From Theocolax elegans (Eukaryota > Arthropoda > Insecta > Hymenoptera > Cerocephalidae): a stretch of 64,000 nt of DNA. The notes under the pieces were generated by a model. That model worked only from the letters and a program-made list of their open reading frames with translations, did not search any database and was not told the DNA's origin. Position 1 is the first letter of the stretch; every line of letters starts with the position of its first letter. The stretch is from assembly GCA_026168455.1 (NCBI GenBank), contig CM047427.1, positions 16,753,201-16,817,200 on the forward strand, written 5' to 3'. Positions 32,470 to 43,068 of this stretch are shown here, one piece after another. Made by a program: the position numbers and the translations under genes.

Positions 32470-33190
32470 TGCCAACCTGCTTGAATATGTAAAAAAATTG
32501 TCACTTCCTGAAGACGATGTCTAGGTGGTCAGGGTGAACTCCGGGTCATCTGGACATCGTCTACTGGTAAGTAGTGTACCACCCTGCTTGAATATGCAAA
32601 AAAAAATTGTCACTTCCTGAAGACGATGTCCAGGTGGTCAGGGTGACCTCCGGGTCATCTGGACATCGTCTACTGGTATGTAGTGTGCCACCCTGCTTGA
32701 ATATGCAAAAAAAATTGTCACTTCCTGAAGACGATGTCCAGGTGGTCAGGGTAACCTCCGGGTCATCTGGACATCGTCTACTGGTAAGTAGTGTACCACC
32801 CTGCTTGAATATGCAAAAAAAATTGTCACTTCCTGAAGACGATGTCCAGGTGGTCAGGGTGACCTCCGGGTCATCTGGACATCGTCTACTGGTAAGTAGT
32901 GTACCACCCTGCTTAAATATGCAAAAAAAAATTGTCACTTCCTGAAGACGATGTCCAGGTGGTCAGGATGACCTCCGGGTCATCTGGACATCGTCTACTG
33001 GTAAGTAGTATGCCACCCTGCTTGAATATGCAAAAAAAATTGTCACTTCCTGAAGACGATGTCCAGGTGGTCAGGGTGACCTCCGGGTCATCTGGACATC
33101 GTCTACTGGTAAGTAGTGTGCCACCCTGCTTGAATATGCAAAAAAAATTGTCACTTCCTGAAGACGATGTCTAGGTGGTCAGGGTACACC
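32470..33190 (+). repeat. minisatellite, about 6.5 copies of a 108-109-bp unit
   Basis: TTGTCACTTCCTGAAGACGA begins at 32498, 32607, 32715, 32823, 32932, 33040 and 33148. Copies are almost identical apart from the length of an A-run and a few substitutions. Each unit holds an inverted repeat, GACGATGTCCAG and CTGGACATCGTC, around GGTGACCTCCGGGTCA-type text, so each can fold into a hairpin. Because 108 is divisible by three, long spurious reading frames appear on both strands. Single diverged units lie at 18266 and 30004. Confidence 0.95.
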
Positions 33191-33576
33191 CCATACCACC
33201 ACCCCTTCCCCCTTCAAATTTTACCCCTTTTAAAAAAGCAACTAAAAACATTAACCCCCAACAGTGCGTCAAAAAACATGTGATACATCTATTTTCGACA
33301 ATTACGTCATACAAATAGATTGACGTCACAGAAAGGGAGAAAGGTTTTTGACGGAAGCAGCTTAATATAATATAGATTTATTGTATATTTCACATATAGA
33401 TATTTGAAAAGTGTATGTTATACTTGATTAATATTTATTTTATCTTCGAAAAATTGTGCATATTTTTAAAAACAATATATTAAATTTTAGGTCCGTTTTT
33501 ATTTTATGAATTTTATGATGAATAAGTAAACTAATACACATTCTTTCAAGTTATATTCACAACTTTTTTTGGCACA

Positions 33577-33577
<1 letters not shown>

Positions 33578-33631
<54 letters not shown>

Positions 33632-33925
33632 ATATATATGACATACATATATATATCATATTTATGACATATATATAACATATAAATGACATATATATAT
33701 ATAACATATATATGACATATATATATATGTTGAATTCTGAATTCTTAGACACGGCGGAGGCGGCGGCGGCGGCGAAATATTTATATATTATAAAGAGATA
33801 TAACATATATATATATATATGACATATATATATATATATGTTGAATTCTGAATTCTTAGACACGGCGGCGGCGGCGGCGGCGAAATATTTATATATTATA
33901 GAGATATATATATATCTCTTTGCGG
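33578..33925. repeat. CA microsatellite, TATATA tracts and two CGG-repeat blocks
   Basis: (CA)n runs at about 33580-33628, then TATA-rich tracts. A block containing TTGAATTCTGAATTCTTAGA followed by ACGGCGG and about six GGC triplets occurs at 33730-33800 and again at 33840-33906, so a unit of about 110 bp is duplicated. The CGG runs stand out in AT-rich DNA. Confidence 0.85.
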
Positions 33926-34773
33926 GCACTTCTCAAACAATTTGCTAACAGTTTTTACCTCTGTAGGCGTTCTCTCACGGGATGGAAAAAATTTCGTCTC
34001 TTTCTATCTTTTGCATCTCCTATGACGCTATCTCTTTTTGTTGCCATCGAATGAAAAAGAAAGTGGAAATAGCAAAAATTCGAGAATCGGAATTCAGCAA
34101 GCAACTTTAATAACATCGAATTTCTCCACTATGCACTTATGAATTCAAACCGGATTTATTGTAAAGTGAAAACTTATATAAAAAATAGATGTGAGATTTG
34201 TAATTGCATAAATAGATAGTATAATTTTAAATGTACGAAAATATAAAAAATCTGAGGGGTTAGTTAGCTGTATAATAAGGGCTTACGCGCCTGCATACTT
34301 GCGTGCAGGCGCTATCGCGCCTTTTGATAATTACATTTAAAGATAAATTATATAAGATAATTATGAATTATAGGAGTAATTCACCTACTAGTCATTTTTA
34401 ATACAAAGAGTAACAATGGTAGTGAGTGGAACAATAATGGTTCAATTCAACAATAACCACGAGCCTCTTGTTTTGTATTGGGATAGTTTTGGCGATGTTT
34501 AATCTTTCTCAAGGTTGATCTGGTATACATTAACGGTTTGTAACATTTTATTATTACCGAACGATAAAATTTTGTATCAAAAAATTTTATTTTTACATTT
34601 TTTAATTTATTTTAAATTACATTAAATTTGCATTTGATAGTAAGAATGGCACTTATAATTATTAAGACCGAGAACATATTCAGTGTAAATATATAAATTA
34701 CATAGATGTTAATTTTGAAATAAGCTTATAAAATTTATAATTTAAGCACAGTATAATTTTTATTTAACATATG
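33926..34773. other. no recognised gene; one perfect hairpin
   Basis: GCGCCTGCA and TGCAGGCGC form a perfect 9-bp inverted repeat with an 8-nt loop at 34287-34312, embedded in TTACGC/GCGCC text. The rest is AT-rich without exons. Confidence 0.4.
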
Positions 34774-35718
34774 GGCTATTTCACGTCAAGTGGTACGATT
34801 AAAATTTTAATTGCTCCAAAATTTGAAAACAGGCTGGAAATATCTTCCAGAAGATAGAAAAAAATTTTTACGTGTTAAAAATAATTTGCCTAAGAGTTAT
34901 TCCACCATGAAAAATGGAAAATTATCAATTTTTTAAAAAAATTTCTATTTTCAAAGCCATTTATCTCAAAATCTATTAATTTTTTTGAAAAAACATTGGA
35001 AACAACTTTTGTTCAAAATAATCTTTAGAACTTATCTACCTTGGTTACAATTCTTAATTTTAAAATCTCGAAGAGAAAGAACACCTGGAAATATTGAATA
35101 TCAAAAAAAGGCGACCACGCCACAATCGATTTTGATCTAACACCGCTCAAAAGATCACATTTTTCGAGAGCTTTCGAATGGCGGTGGTTAGATTATTGGC
35201 CAAGACCGCTGGTGTAAGTTATGCCTCATAAACCTCATAAAGTCACTAATTTTCATGTATTTTAGGGCATAACTTACACCAGCGGTCTTGGCCAATAATC
35301 TAACCACCGCCATTCGAAAGCTCTCGAAAAATGTGATCTTTTGAGCGGTGTTAGATCAAAATCGATTGTGGCGTGGTCGCCTTTTTTTGATATTCAATAT
35401 TTCCAGGTGTTCTTTCTCTTCGAGATTTTAAAATTAAGAATTGTAACCCAGGTAAATAAGTTCTAAAGATTATTTTGAACTAAAGTTGCTTCTAATGTTT
35501 TTTCAATAAAATTAATAGATTTTGAGATAAATGGCTTTGAAAATAGAAATTTTTTTAAAAAATTGATAATTTTCCATTTTTCATGGTGGAATAACTCTTA
35601 GGCAAATTATTTTTAACACGTAAAAATTTTTTTCTATCTTCTGGAAGATATTTCCAACCTGTTTTCAAATTTTGGAGCGATTTAAAATTTTCATCGTACC
35701 ACTTGACGTGAAATAGGC
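34774..35718. mobile_element. 945-bp near-perfect palindrome
   Basis: The two halves are inverted repeats of about 450 bp around a centre near 35246. The outer ends are GGCTATTTCACGTCAAGTGG on the left and its complement on the right. The text near the centre includes GCTGGTGTAAGTTATGCC and its inverse. Only scattered mismatches separate the arms. No transposase is present. It is best explained as a fold-back MITE. Confidence 0.85.
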
Positions 35719-35929
35719 TATATATAACAATTGTTAAATTATGTAATTATGCAATATTAATTAAAGTGTTTTTCGAACATCATTAAGATTTTCAATCCAT
35801 TAACTGATATTTAATGTGTTATCTTCTAACAACTTTTATTACTTAATGTGATATTTTTTATGGTTTTGAATATTTAGCTTTATTTTCTATTACAATAATA
35901 ATAGGTTTTTTTTTATTTTACATTTACAG

Positions 35930-37644
35930 AAGTAGTGCTGATACAAGTTCAAACAAAGGTTTCTTAGCTAGTAGTTACGGTAGTGCTCCGCAATCATTGT
36001 CAACTTTCCAACATCTTAGTCATTCGTCATTGAAAGTAAACGGTTTCACTCAACAAGTGTATCATAAATACAATAAAGCATGCACGTTGTTTAAAAGGTA
36101 AGTGTTACGTCCTGATGATACTATTAAATTAGTTTATTAAATATTAATAAAGAAAGTGACATTTTCATACACAAAAAGGATCCAGTTACGTCTCGTATAC
36201 ATCCGGCGTAGTCGAATCCAACTTACGTAAAATGAAGAGTTGCATTTTCGACGACTAACGAACGTATTGCGAGCGTTCTCACGGTTTAGCTAAAAACTGA
36301 AAACCTACAGTTTTCGCCAACCGACGAACGCACTGTATGCGTTCGTCGACGTACACTAGGCGTAGTTTTTTTAGTTGTTGACTGTGTAGCATCTACAAGG
36401 TAACGCACTTGCTCATCCGCCACGACCGCGATCAGTTCAAAATTCTTCCTTCCTTTTTTTATATTAAATTGAAATATAAAAATAAACAAGAAATTGAAGG
36501 AGAAAGTTAAAAGGAAAATTAAATAAATAATATAATTTTGAAACAAAATAGTGAAGGTACAATTATACTTACTTTTATTCTGGAAATCGACTCCTTAATT
36601 CCTTAAATTTGGTTTGAATTGATGGCTGATTTGGTCAAATCCCACCGCTGTCACCAGTTGTTACGTCTTGGCTGATTAATTTAGTACACTAATCAAGTAG
36701 ATTGCGGGAAAGGACTAAATTATTAAGTCTCAATCGATTGGTTAAATAGTAAATAATTAATATATAAACGTGAAATAATTAATAACAAAAATAACACTTT
36801 ATTGTTTACAAATATATAGATTAAGAAATACAAATATATTGAATACTAATTTAGACTTCTTGCTCGTGGTCGAAAAAAGGAAGGAAGAATTTTGAACTGA
36901 TCGCGGTCGTGGCGGATGAGCAAGTGCGTTACCTTGTAGATGCTACACAGTCAACAATTAAAAAAACTACGCCTAGTGTACGTCGACGAACGCTTACAGT
37001 GCGTTCGTCGGTTGGCGAAAACAACAGGTTTTCAGTTTTTAGCTAAACCGTGAGAACGCTCGCAATACGTTCGTTAGTCGTCGAAAATGCAACTCTTCAT
37101 TTTACGTAAGTTGGATTCGACTACGCCGGATGTATACCAGACGTAACTGGATCCTCTTTGTGTATGAAAATGTCACTTTCTTTATTAATATTTAATAAAC
37201 TAATTTAATAGTATCATCAGGACGTAACAGTAAGATATTAAAAAATCTTAAATTTACTTTTTGTAACTAAGTTATAAATTCTTGATGTGATGATGATTAT
37301 TATAATATGTTTTTTTTTTTAGCTAAAGAAATCATGTTGATATTAATCATGTTGTTATATTCATTATTCATAAAATTTACATAAAGTTATTCATTTTAGA
37401 ATTCATGGAATCTCTTTTTATTTCAGAGCTTAAACAACTTGGTATAGAGAAGTTACAAGAGGTGAACACACTTCCAATTATGGTAATTTTTCTTAAAGGA
37501 GAATTTCAATTGCACTATGTACGAAGAGTTTAGGACAATAGCTTATTAATCTGTTTTGATTTTATAATTACGGTATAGAACAAAAATTCAGACCACAACT
37601 TCATAAAGATTTTCAAGTGGAAACAGTGAAAAATTATAAAAGTG
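35930..37644 (+). pseudogene. larp1: LARP1 (La-related protein 1) DM15-region relic
   Basis: Exon 35930-36097 (CAG acceptor, GTAAG donor) encodes LSTFQHLSHSSLKVNGFTQQ and VYHKYNKAC, matching the first DM15 repeat of LARP1, the region that binds the mRNA cap and TOP motifs. A second segment from 37427 reads LKQLGIEKLQEVNTL, and after a frame change NFNCTMYEEFRTIAY. A third near 37575-37644 reads FRPQLHKDFQVETVKNYKSG before a GTAAGT donor. All fit successive DM15 positions. A further trace, KVWLKHFW, follows near 37850. Frame breaks and stops between the segments show decay. An LTR insertion at 36103-37229 splits the first donor site. Confidence 0.75.
36103..37229 (-). mobile_element. palindromic LTR-retrotransposon remnant
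   Basis: A 5-bp target duplication, GTAAG (36098-36102 and 37230-37234), flanks the insertion. The ends are TGTTACGTCC and GGACGTAACA. Read on the minus strand, 37229 to about 36662 looks like a full LTR of about 568 bp (TG...CA, internal AATAAA), followed by ACTGGTGACAGCGGTGGGAT, a plausible primer-binding region, and about 200 bp of internal sequence. The outer left 356 bp (36103-36458) is an inverted copy of the first 356 bp of that LTR. No coding region remains. The structure resembles an inverted or autointegration product. Confidence 0.6.
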
Positions 37645-37837
37645 GTAAGTGCATTTATCTACATAAGATATATATTCAGAATTTTTAGATAGAAATTGTA
37701 TTTTACGGTACAAATAAAATTTATACTTTGAAATTGTTATATTAAAATATATTATTAAAAAATCTTAAGAGAGATTACAATGTAATTGTCTATTAACAGG
37801 TATATTATTTTATACATACATATATTATTTTTTTAGA

Positions 37838-38010
37838 AATAAAAGTATGGCTTAAACATTTTTGGAGAAGGAGAAGGAGAGTATAAAACATTTGTTTAAA
37901 TTGTCCTTTGTACATCAAAAGTATTGTAATGTAAGTTTTTATTATAGCATAAAAGAAAATAATTTTTTACTTTTTGTAAAAGAATTGTAAAATAATTAAT
38001 TTATTTTAAA
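37838..38010. other. AT-rich link with a possible last LARP1 trace
   Basis: After a TTTTTTTAG acceptor-like site, KVWLKHFW resembles the GLEKFW step of the third DM15 repeat, then the frame closes. No other feature is seen. Confidence 0.3.
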
Positions 38011-38011
38011 G

Positions 38012-38372
38012 ATGAGTATGAAAGTGTAGTGCATTTAAATGATGAAGTCATACCAGTTGGGTACCTGAATTTCAAAAAAGTACGCCTTCAAAATAAAAAT
38101 AATAGATAGGAATCATTTTTAGTAACAATAATAATAATTTCAATATTTTATTTTCATTTTTTACATAAATATAATTAATTTTATAATGTTGTACAAAATT
38201 TGACACTTCAAGGAAGACTGAAAAATTGGCGGTTAAGGCGTCACTTGACTATATTTCTGAAATAGTTGGACCAGATTTACAAGATGGTAGCAATTTATTA
38301 GATGACGAAAATGATGAACCGGAGAAAGATATTAAAGACTTACATACAACAAATACTGATAAAAGAAAATGA
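38012..38372 (+). pseudogene. two exon-like fragments, unrecognised
   Basis: From 38012 (AAAG acceptor) the frame reads DEYESVVHLNDEVIPVGYLN and closes at 38107-38109. From 38213 (TTCAAG acceptor) it reads KTEKLAVKASLDYISEIVGP, followed by an acidic tail, DDENDEPEKDIKDL, and a TGA at 38370-38372. The composition looks like genuine protein, but I do not recognise the family. They lie downstream of the LARP1 relic in the same orientation. A link to it is possible but unsupported. Confidence 0.35.
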
Positions 38373-38418
38373 TATTACATCAACAATAATTATACAATAG
38401 AAGTCAACTTTTTAACGT

Positions 38419-38735
38419 TTTTTCATATTTTTTTTATTACTTTAACCGATTTTCTATGTTTATCTTCGAAAATATTGTTTTGAGCGTTAAGTGTACAATA
38501 GAAAAAAGTTTTATTATTTTGAGACGAACATTTCGTTCATTAAAAGTTTTTTAGTAAAAACAATACATTTCGTTTTATTGCGAAAAAACGTGTTTTTTTG
38601 TGCTTTTTTCATTATTTTGATCGTTTTTCTATGTTTATCTTCGAAAATATTGTTTTGAGCGTTAAGTGTACAATAGGAAAAAGTTTTGTTATTTTGAGAC
38701 GAACATTTCGTCCGTATAAAGTTTTTATGTAGGTT
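38419..38735 (+). repeat. direct duplication of about 130 bp
   Basis: The block CTATGTTTATCTTCGAAAAT through GAGCGTTAAGTGTACAATAG to GAGACGAACATTTCGT occurs at about 38450-38540 and again at about 38632-38715, a period of about 180 bp. A (CATA)n tract follows near 38922-38948. Confidence 0.7.
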
Positions 38736-40597
38736 TAATACATTTCAAAATAATGCTACAAAACCGTTTCTAAGGAATTAAAAATAATGCCATAACTTAA
38801 AGTGTTTCAGTGTTATATATCTGAAAATAGGACCATTATCTAATTACATTATGACGAAGTTACCCTGTGAATTTCAGCTAAATCGGTAAAAAATTGACTG
38901 ATTTATCTTTGATACATGATTACATACATACATACATCCATACATTCATTTTAGGGAGGGCCTTAAATGAATTCTAATACACATAAATTTCTCTTACAAA
39001 CTATTATCTAGTATATTTTGATGCATCACACATTTTCGATGATGAAAATAAAGGCTCTCCCGTGTAGCGGTCGTGCCTAAAAAACTAAAAATTTGCAAAA
39101 TGTAGTACACCTGTTTTTTTTTACAAAAAATTCCAATAAAATTTTACATTAAATAATATATTTATACAAAATGTTTGGGACGTAAATATTTTTTAAAGCG
39201 GTAAGAGAAATTCAATTTTTGAGACCTGTTTAGAGCGAATAAAATAATGAAAATAACGTAGTGAACAAAATATTGCATTCTCCCATTAATAGTATATTAC
39301 ACATTTAGGGGGGTTAAGTATTATATACTATAGCTTATCTCTCGTAGTGTGTCTACTATTTTTTCAACAACGGTCCGGTACTACCACTTTCGCTCCCGGC
39401 GACTGAATCGCGAAGTTGCAATTTCGGTCTGGTTGTTAGAAAAAATAGTATTTACACCACGGGAAGTAAAATTTCGATCTCATAGAATACGTTTGCCGCC
39501 CTCGCCTTCGGCCCCGCTGGCAATTCTCGTATGCTATCGGTTCACTAATATTTTACCTCCCTAGATGAGTAAGATACTATTGCTCACTATTTTATTCACT
39601 ATAAATAAGTCTCGAAAATTAAATTCGGTTACCGCTTTAGGAGAAATAGTATACGCCACTTGTGAGCAAAATCAAAAGGTAGATCCACACTTTTCTTTTT
39701 TGAAAATCAACTCGTGTTGCAATGACCTATTTTGCTCACTAGTTGCGTAATACATTATATCAATCCAACTCTCCGAGTCGTAGGTGAATGAAAAAGTGAA
39801 GACTGCACAGAAATGTATTAAGAATTAAAATAATTTTTCTTAGAATGTAATAAAAAAGAATGTTTATAATAAAAAGAATATCTAAAAAAATATATTATTT
39901 TAACTCAAATTTTTAATTTATACAAGGAATCATGTCAAGAAAACGGGCCCAAAGTCGGCAAGAAAAAGAAAATATTAAACAGGATTAGAGAAAAACGAAA
40001 AAAGAATGATTCAATACTTGAAAACACGACTGTCAGTATTAAAAGGGCAAGGAAACCAGTAAAAAGGATGAATTTGTAAATTTATTAATTTATTAATTCG
40101 CGTAAGTAAGTGACAGCACTACTTTAAACTGTACTCTGTCAAATTTTTAAAGAATTTACTTACGTAAATAGAATTATTAAGTTTCAAAGACAAAGTACAT
40201 TTCAATACAACCGCTTAAGAGGTAATCTTAAACAAGCTAATTTGATCGCACAAACCGAAAATCACATTTATTGCTTATAGCATATTTTATACAGTCTATT
40301 ACTAATAACTCCATTTTATAACTCCATTACTAATAACATCTTTTTTCAGGTACGAATTGGTATAAAATAACAAAAAGGTTATTATTTATGTTATTATTGT
40401 TCAAGAAATTGTTTAATAAACTCGAGAGATAGCATTGTTTCAAGATAACCTGTGTTTTTATAATTACTATAAACATTTCCGCTATGTAAAATATGTATTG
40501 GTTAGCTGTTTTCAATGTATCGAAGAACAATAAAATTAATTTAGTGCGTATTAAACCTTACAGAATTTCAACTTTTATTATACAATCGATCGAGACA
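38736..40597. other. no recognised gene
   Basis: At 39340-39760 two open stretches with moderate GC (AACGGTCCGGTACTACCACT, then CCGCCCTCGCCTTCGGCCCC) lack any recognisable motif and have phrases in both orientations, so repeat origin is likelier than coding. At about 39935-40080 a Lys/Arg-rich AT segment follows a short acceptor-like site but has stops. The remainder is AT-rich. Confidence 0.35.
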
Positions 40598-41033
40598 ATT
40601 GACGTAATCCGAAATGCAAGAATGTCGGGAAACATACATGTTAGCAACGGTATTGTTATTGGAGAATTTTAAATTTGTTCGGCAAAAGAATATGTTACCG
40701 TCGGGTGTACCTGGGCTCAATATAACGGAACGTTCCGAAATGGTTTAATTCACCCCGTAGCATACGTAATTTTGATTTGCATTTAATCGATATAAATTCG
40801 ATGATGTTGAAATTAAAAAATTTATGTTATCAACTCAGAACGTTGAATTTTGTTTTAGGGGAAAAAAAGATTAGGTGTATTACTTAAAATAAATTCTTAT
40901 ATACTGCCGAAATCACAGTAAATCTCGGAACGTTCCGTAATAGGATTGCAAATTTTTATTACTAAGACCATTTTATTTCGGAACGTTCCGAAATAAAATG
41001 GCATATTCTTGCATTTCGGAATACGTCCAATGT
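40598..41033. mobile_element. MITE with three GGAACGTTCC palindromes
   Basis: The imperfect terminal inverted repeats are ATTGACGTAATCCGAAATGC on the left and the complement of GCATTTCGGAATACGTCCAA on the right, each about 28 bp. Inside, the palindrome CGGAACGTTCCG occurs at about 40727, 40926 and 40979, in the last case extended to TTTCGGAACGTTCCGAAA. No coding sequence is present. Confidence 0.55.
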
Positions 41034-41109
41034 TAGTTCTACGACCTATATAAATTTATCGCAGGTCATTTTTGTACAGAGGAAAATAAAAAACAATAAT
41101 AAATAACAT

Positions 41110-41290
41110 TGGTTGTCAAACGCTGCAATTTGCTGGCACTGAAAAAATAATTTAATCTGATTGGCGGGCACGATTTTTCGAACGCTGTGATTGGTGGGCA
41201 CTAAAAAAGAATAATGAGTTCCGATTGGTGGGCACAATGTCGTTTATCGTTTTCATTGGTGGGCACAATGTCCGTGGGCACAATGTCGTA
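41110..41290 (+). repeat. degenerate tandem ATTGGTGGGCACAA boxes
   Basis: The phrase GATTGGTGGGCAC or GTGGGCACAATGTC recurs about six times over 180 bp with spacers of 15-35 bp. The sequence is irregular and its function is unknown. Confidence 0.55.
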
Positions 41291-41299
41291 GACTCGGAC

Positions 41300-41800
41300 T
41301 ACACCCCTTTCTCCCATGATATTGTAATTTTAATTTTTAATTCGTTCTTATTTTAGATATATAACTCTGAACTCTATAGGTAGAATTAAAATTAACTTAA
41401 ACGTTCATTGTATGATGCAACAGCAATTAAAAAACGGATATCAGTCAAAATTAGGAAAGGTCGTCAGAATGCGGTTTTGTCAAACTAAAGTAGTCCGAAT
41501 CCGCATTTCATCATTTTATTTGTTCTAAAAGTATGATTTGTCTATATTTCGCCATGATCTATTTAATGGATTAATTCATGATGCAACCAATGAAAAATAT
41601 GAATTTCGAACTAAATCGGTAATGGTCGGTATACACCCCTTTCTCCCATGATATTGTAATTTTAATTTCTATTTCGTTCTTATATCAGACATAAATCTCT
41701 GATATCTAAAGATTCAATTAAAATTAACCTAAAGGTTCATTGTATGACGCAACAGCAATTAATAAACGAATTTTAGTCAAAATGGAACTTACACGGATGG
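41300..41800 (+). repeat. partial direct repeat, with an inverted copy at 47340-47620
   Basis: CACCCCTTTCTCCCATGATA and the following 130 bp occur at about 41303-41430 and again at about 41633-41775. The intervening block (GTCGTCAGAATGCGGTTTTG to GATGCAACCAATGAAAAATA) is found in reverse complement at 47340-47620. Arrangement and length would suit an LTR or a MITE family. I cannot decide between them. Confidence 0.6.
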
Positions 41801-42225
41801 AGCAGTAGAAGAGAGAGAATTTGAAAGTGGAATTTGGAAAGCTACATCATTGTTGTGATTCTAACCTCGTTTTCACGAATTTTCGAATTTATTTAAAAAA
41901 TATATCATTAATTCAATTTTATGTACTTATTCGCATTGACGAAAATAATATAGTATTTGTACGATGATTTGCGATTAAAAAAGTTGCTTATTATGACATT
42001 TATACGACAGATAATGTAGAAAACACATCTGGAGTACATATAACATCGGCCTAATGTCAATGTGCTTTTGAATAACTCCATCTATAAAAATATATAGACG
42101 GTATGCAGCTTAAAACTAATAAAATCAGTCTCAATAGATTTAAACAAATTTTGTATAAATATAAATAAAACCTTTATTTTTCTTACTAAATAATCAGAAA
42201 TATATTTTTACTTTTACTAATTTAG

Positions 42226-42540
42226 ATGAATTGCAGAACTTTATGTAATTTGGATGATTTTGCCAAATATCTTCTAGTAGAAGAAAATTATTCTACTAAA
42301 AAATTTATGGATCGATCAATATGCTTTAATACACACATAAAAAAGAAAATGCATATTATATATAAGAATTTCTTAGAAAAAAAATATTAAAGAAACATTG
42401 ATAGAAATAATAGAACTGTCAAAAGAATATAAATTACTTTATTTATTCAGCATACCAAAACCAAGTTTACTCAACATGTATTTAAATTTATATTTACAAT
42501 TTTTTCACCCAACTTCTGTTAAACTGCTAACAAGACATTA
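42226..42540 (+). pseudogene. duplicated 5' part of the KMT5-like SET gene
   Basis: This matches 43069-43362 almost exactly, including about 160 bp upstream, so a segment of about 450 bp was copied in direct orientation about 843-860 bp away. It begins MNCRTLCNLDDFAKYLLVEE and stays open for 54 codons until a frame change in an A-run near 42378-42385. The next frame then reads EIIELSKEYK-like sequence and ends after PTSV where homology stops. It has no SET core. Confidence 0.65.
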
Positions 42541-43068
42541 CATAATAGTGACGTGTACCTAAATTTTATGTAAAATGTTAAAAAAAGTTGCAAAATAATT
42601 GCTATAAATTTGCTAACAAATAAGGACGCAGGTTTAGATTAATTTGTTATTTAACTCTGCGCACGAGTTGATATCATTTGGTATATATTGGCTAAGAAAT
42701 ATATCATAATCTGAGAAATTCTTTTTCAGCAATTGGTAGCAAAATTAAATCAGTAAATGCTTACATAGGCAGTATATTGCAACAAGATTGATGATAATTT
42801 GTTGCTATTTTGCAATCATGAAAATAATAATTTCAATGTATTTTTTATTCAGAAAAATCTGTGTTTTTGTAAAGTATTCAGTTTTGTTACTTTTTTGCAA
42901 TTTAAGAGTCTAAACACATTTAACTCCATCTATACTATAGACGGTATGCAGCTTAAAACTAATAAAATCAGTCTCAATAGATTTAAACAAATTTGTATAA
43001 ATATAAATAAAACCTTTATTTTTCTTACTAAATAATCATGAAATATATTTTTACTTTTACTAATTTAG

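Noticed and set aside
32561..33174. Long open frames on both strands over the 108-bp repeats
   Set aside because: They arise because the unit is a multiple of three. No start context, domain or splice signals, and both strands are open.
32470..33190. CRISPR-like regular repeats
   Set aside because: Units are contiguous with no unique spacers and the DNA is eukaryotic. It is a minisatellite. The 28-bp repeats in the MITE at 53459-53650 are also contiguous.
36286..36546. Minus-strand 86-codon frame
   Set aside because: It lies inside the inverted LTR arm. No start context or domain.
40726..41000. Genuine heat-shock elements
   Set aside because: Only one GAA-nn-TTC pair per palindrome has the correct spacing. 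The outer half sites are off by one, and no gene follows.
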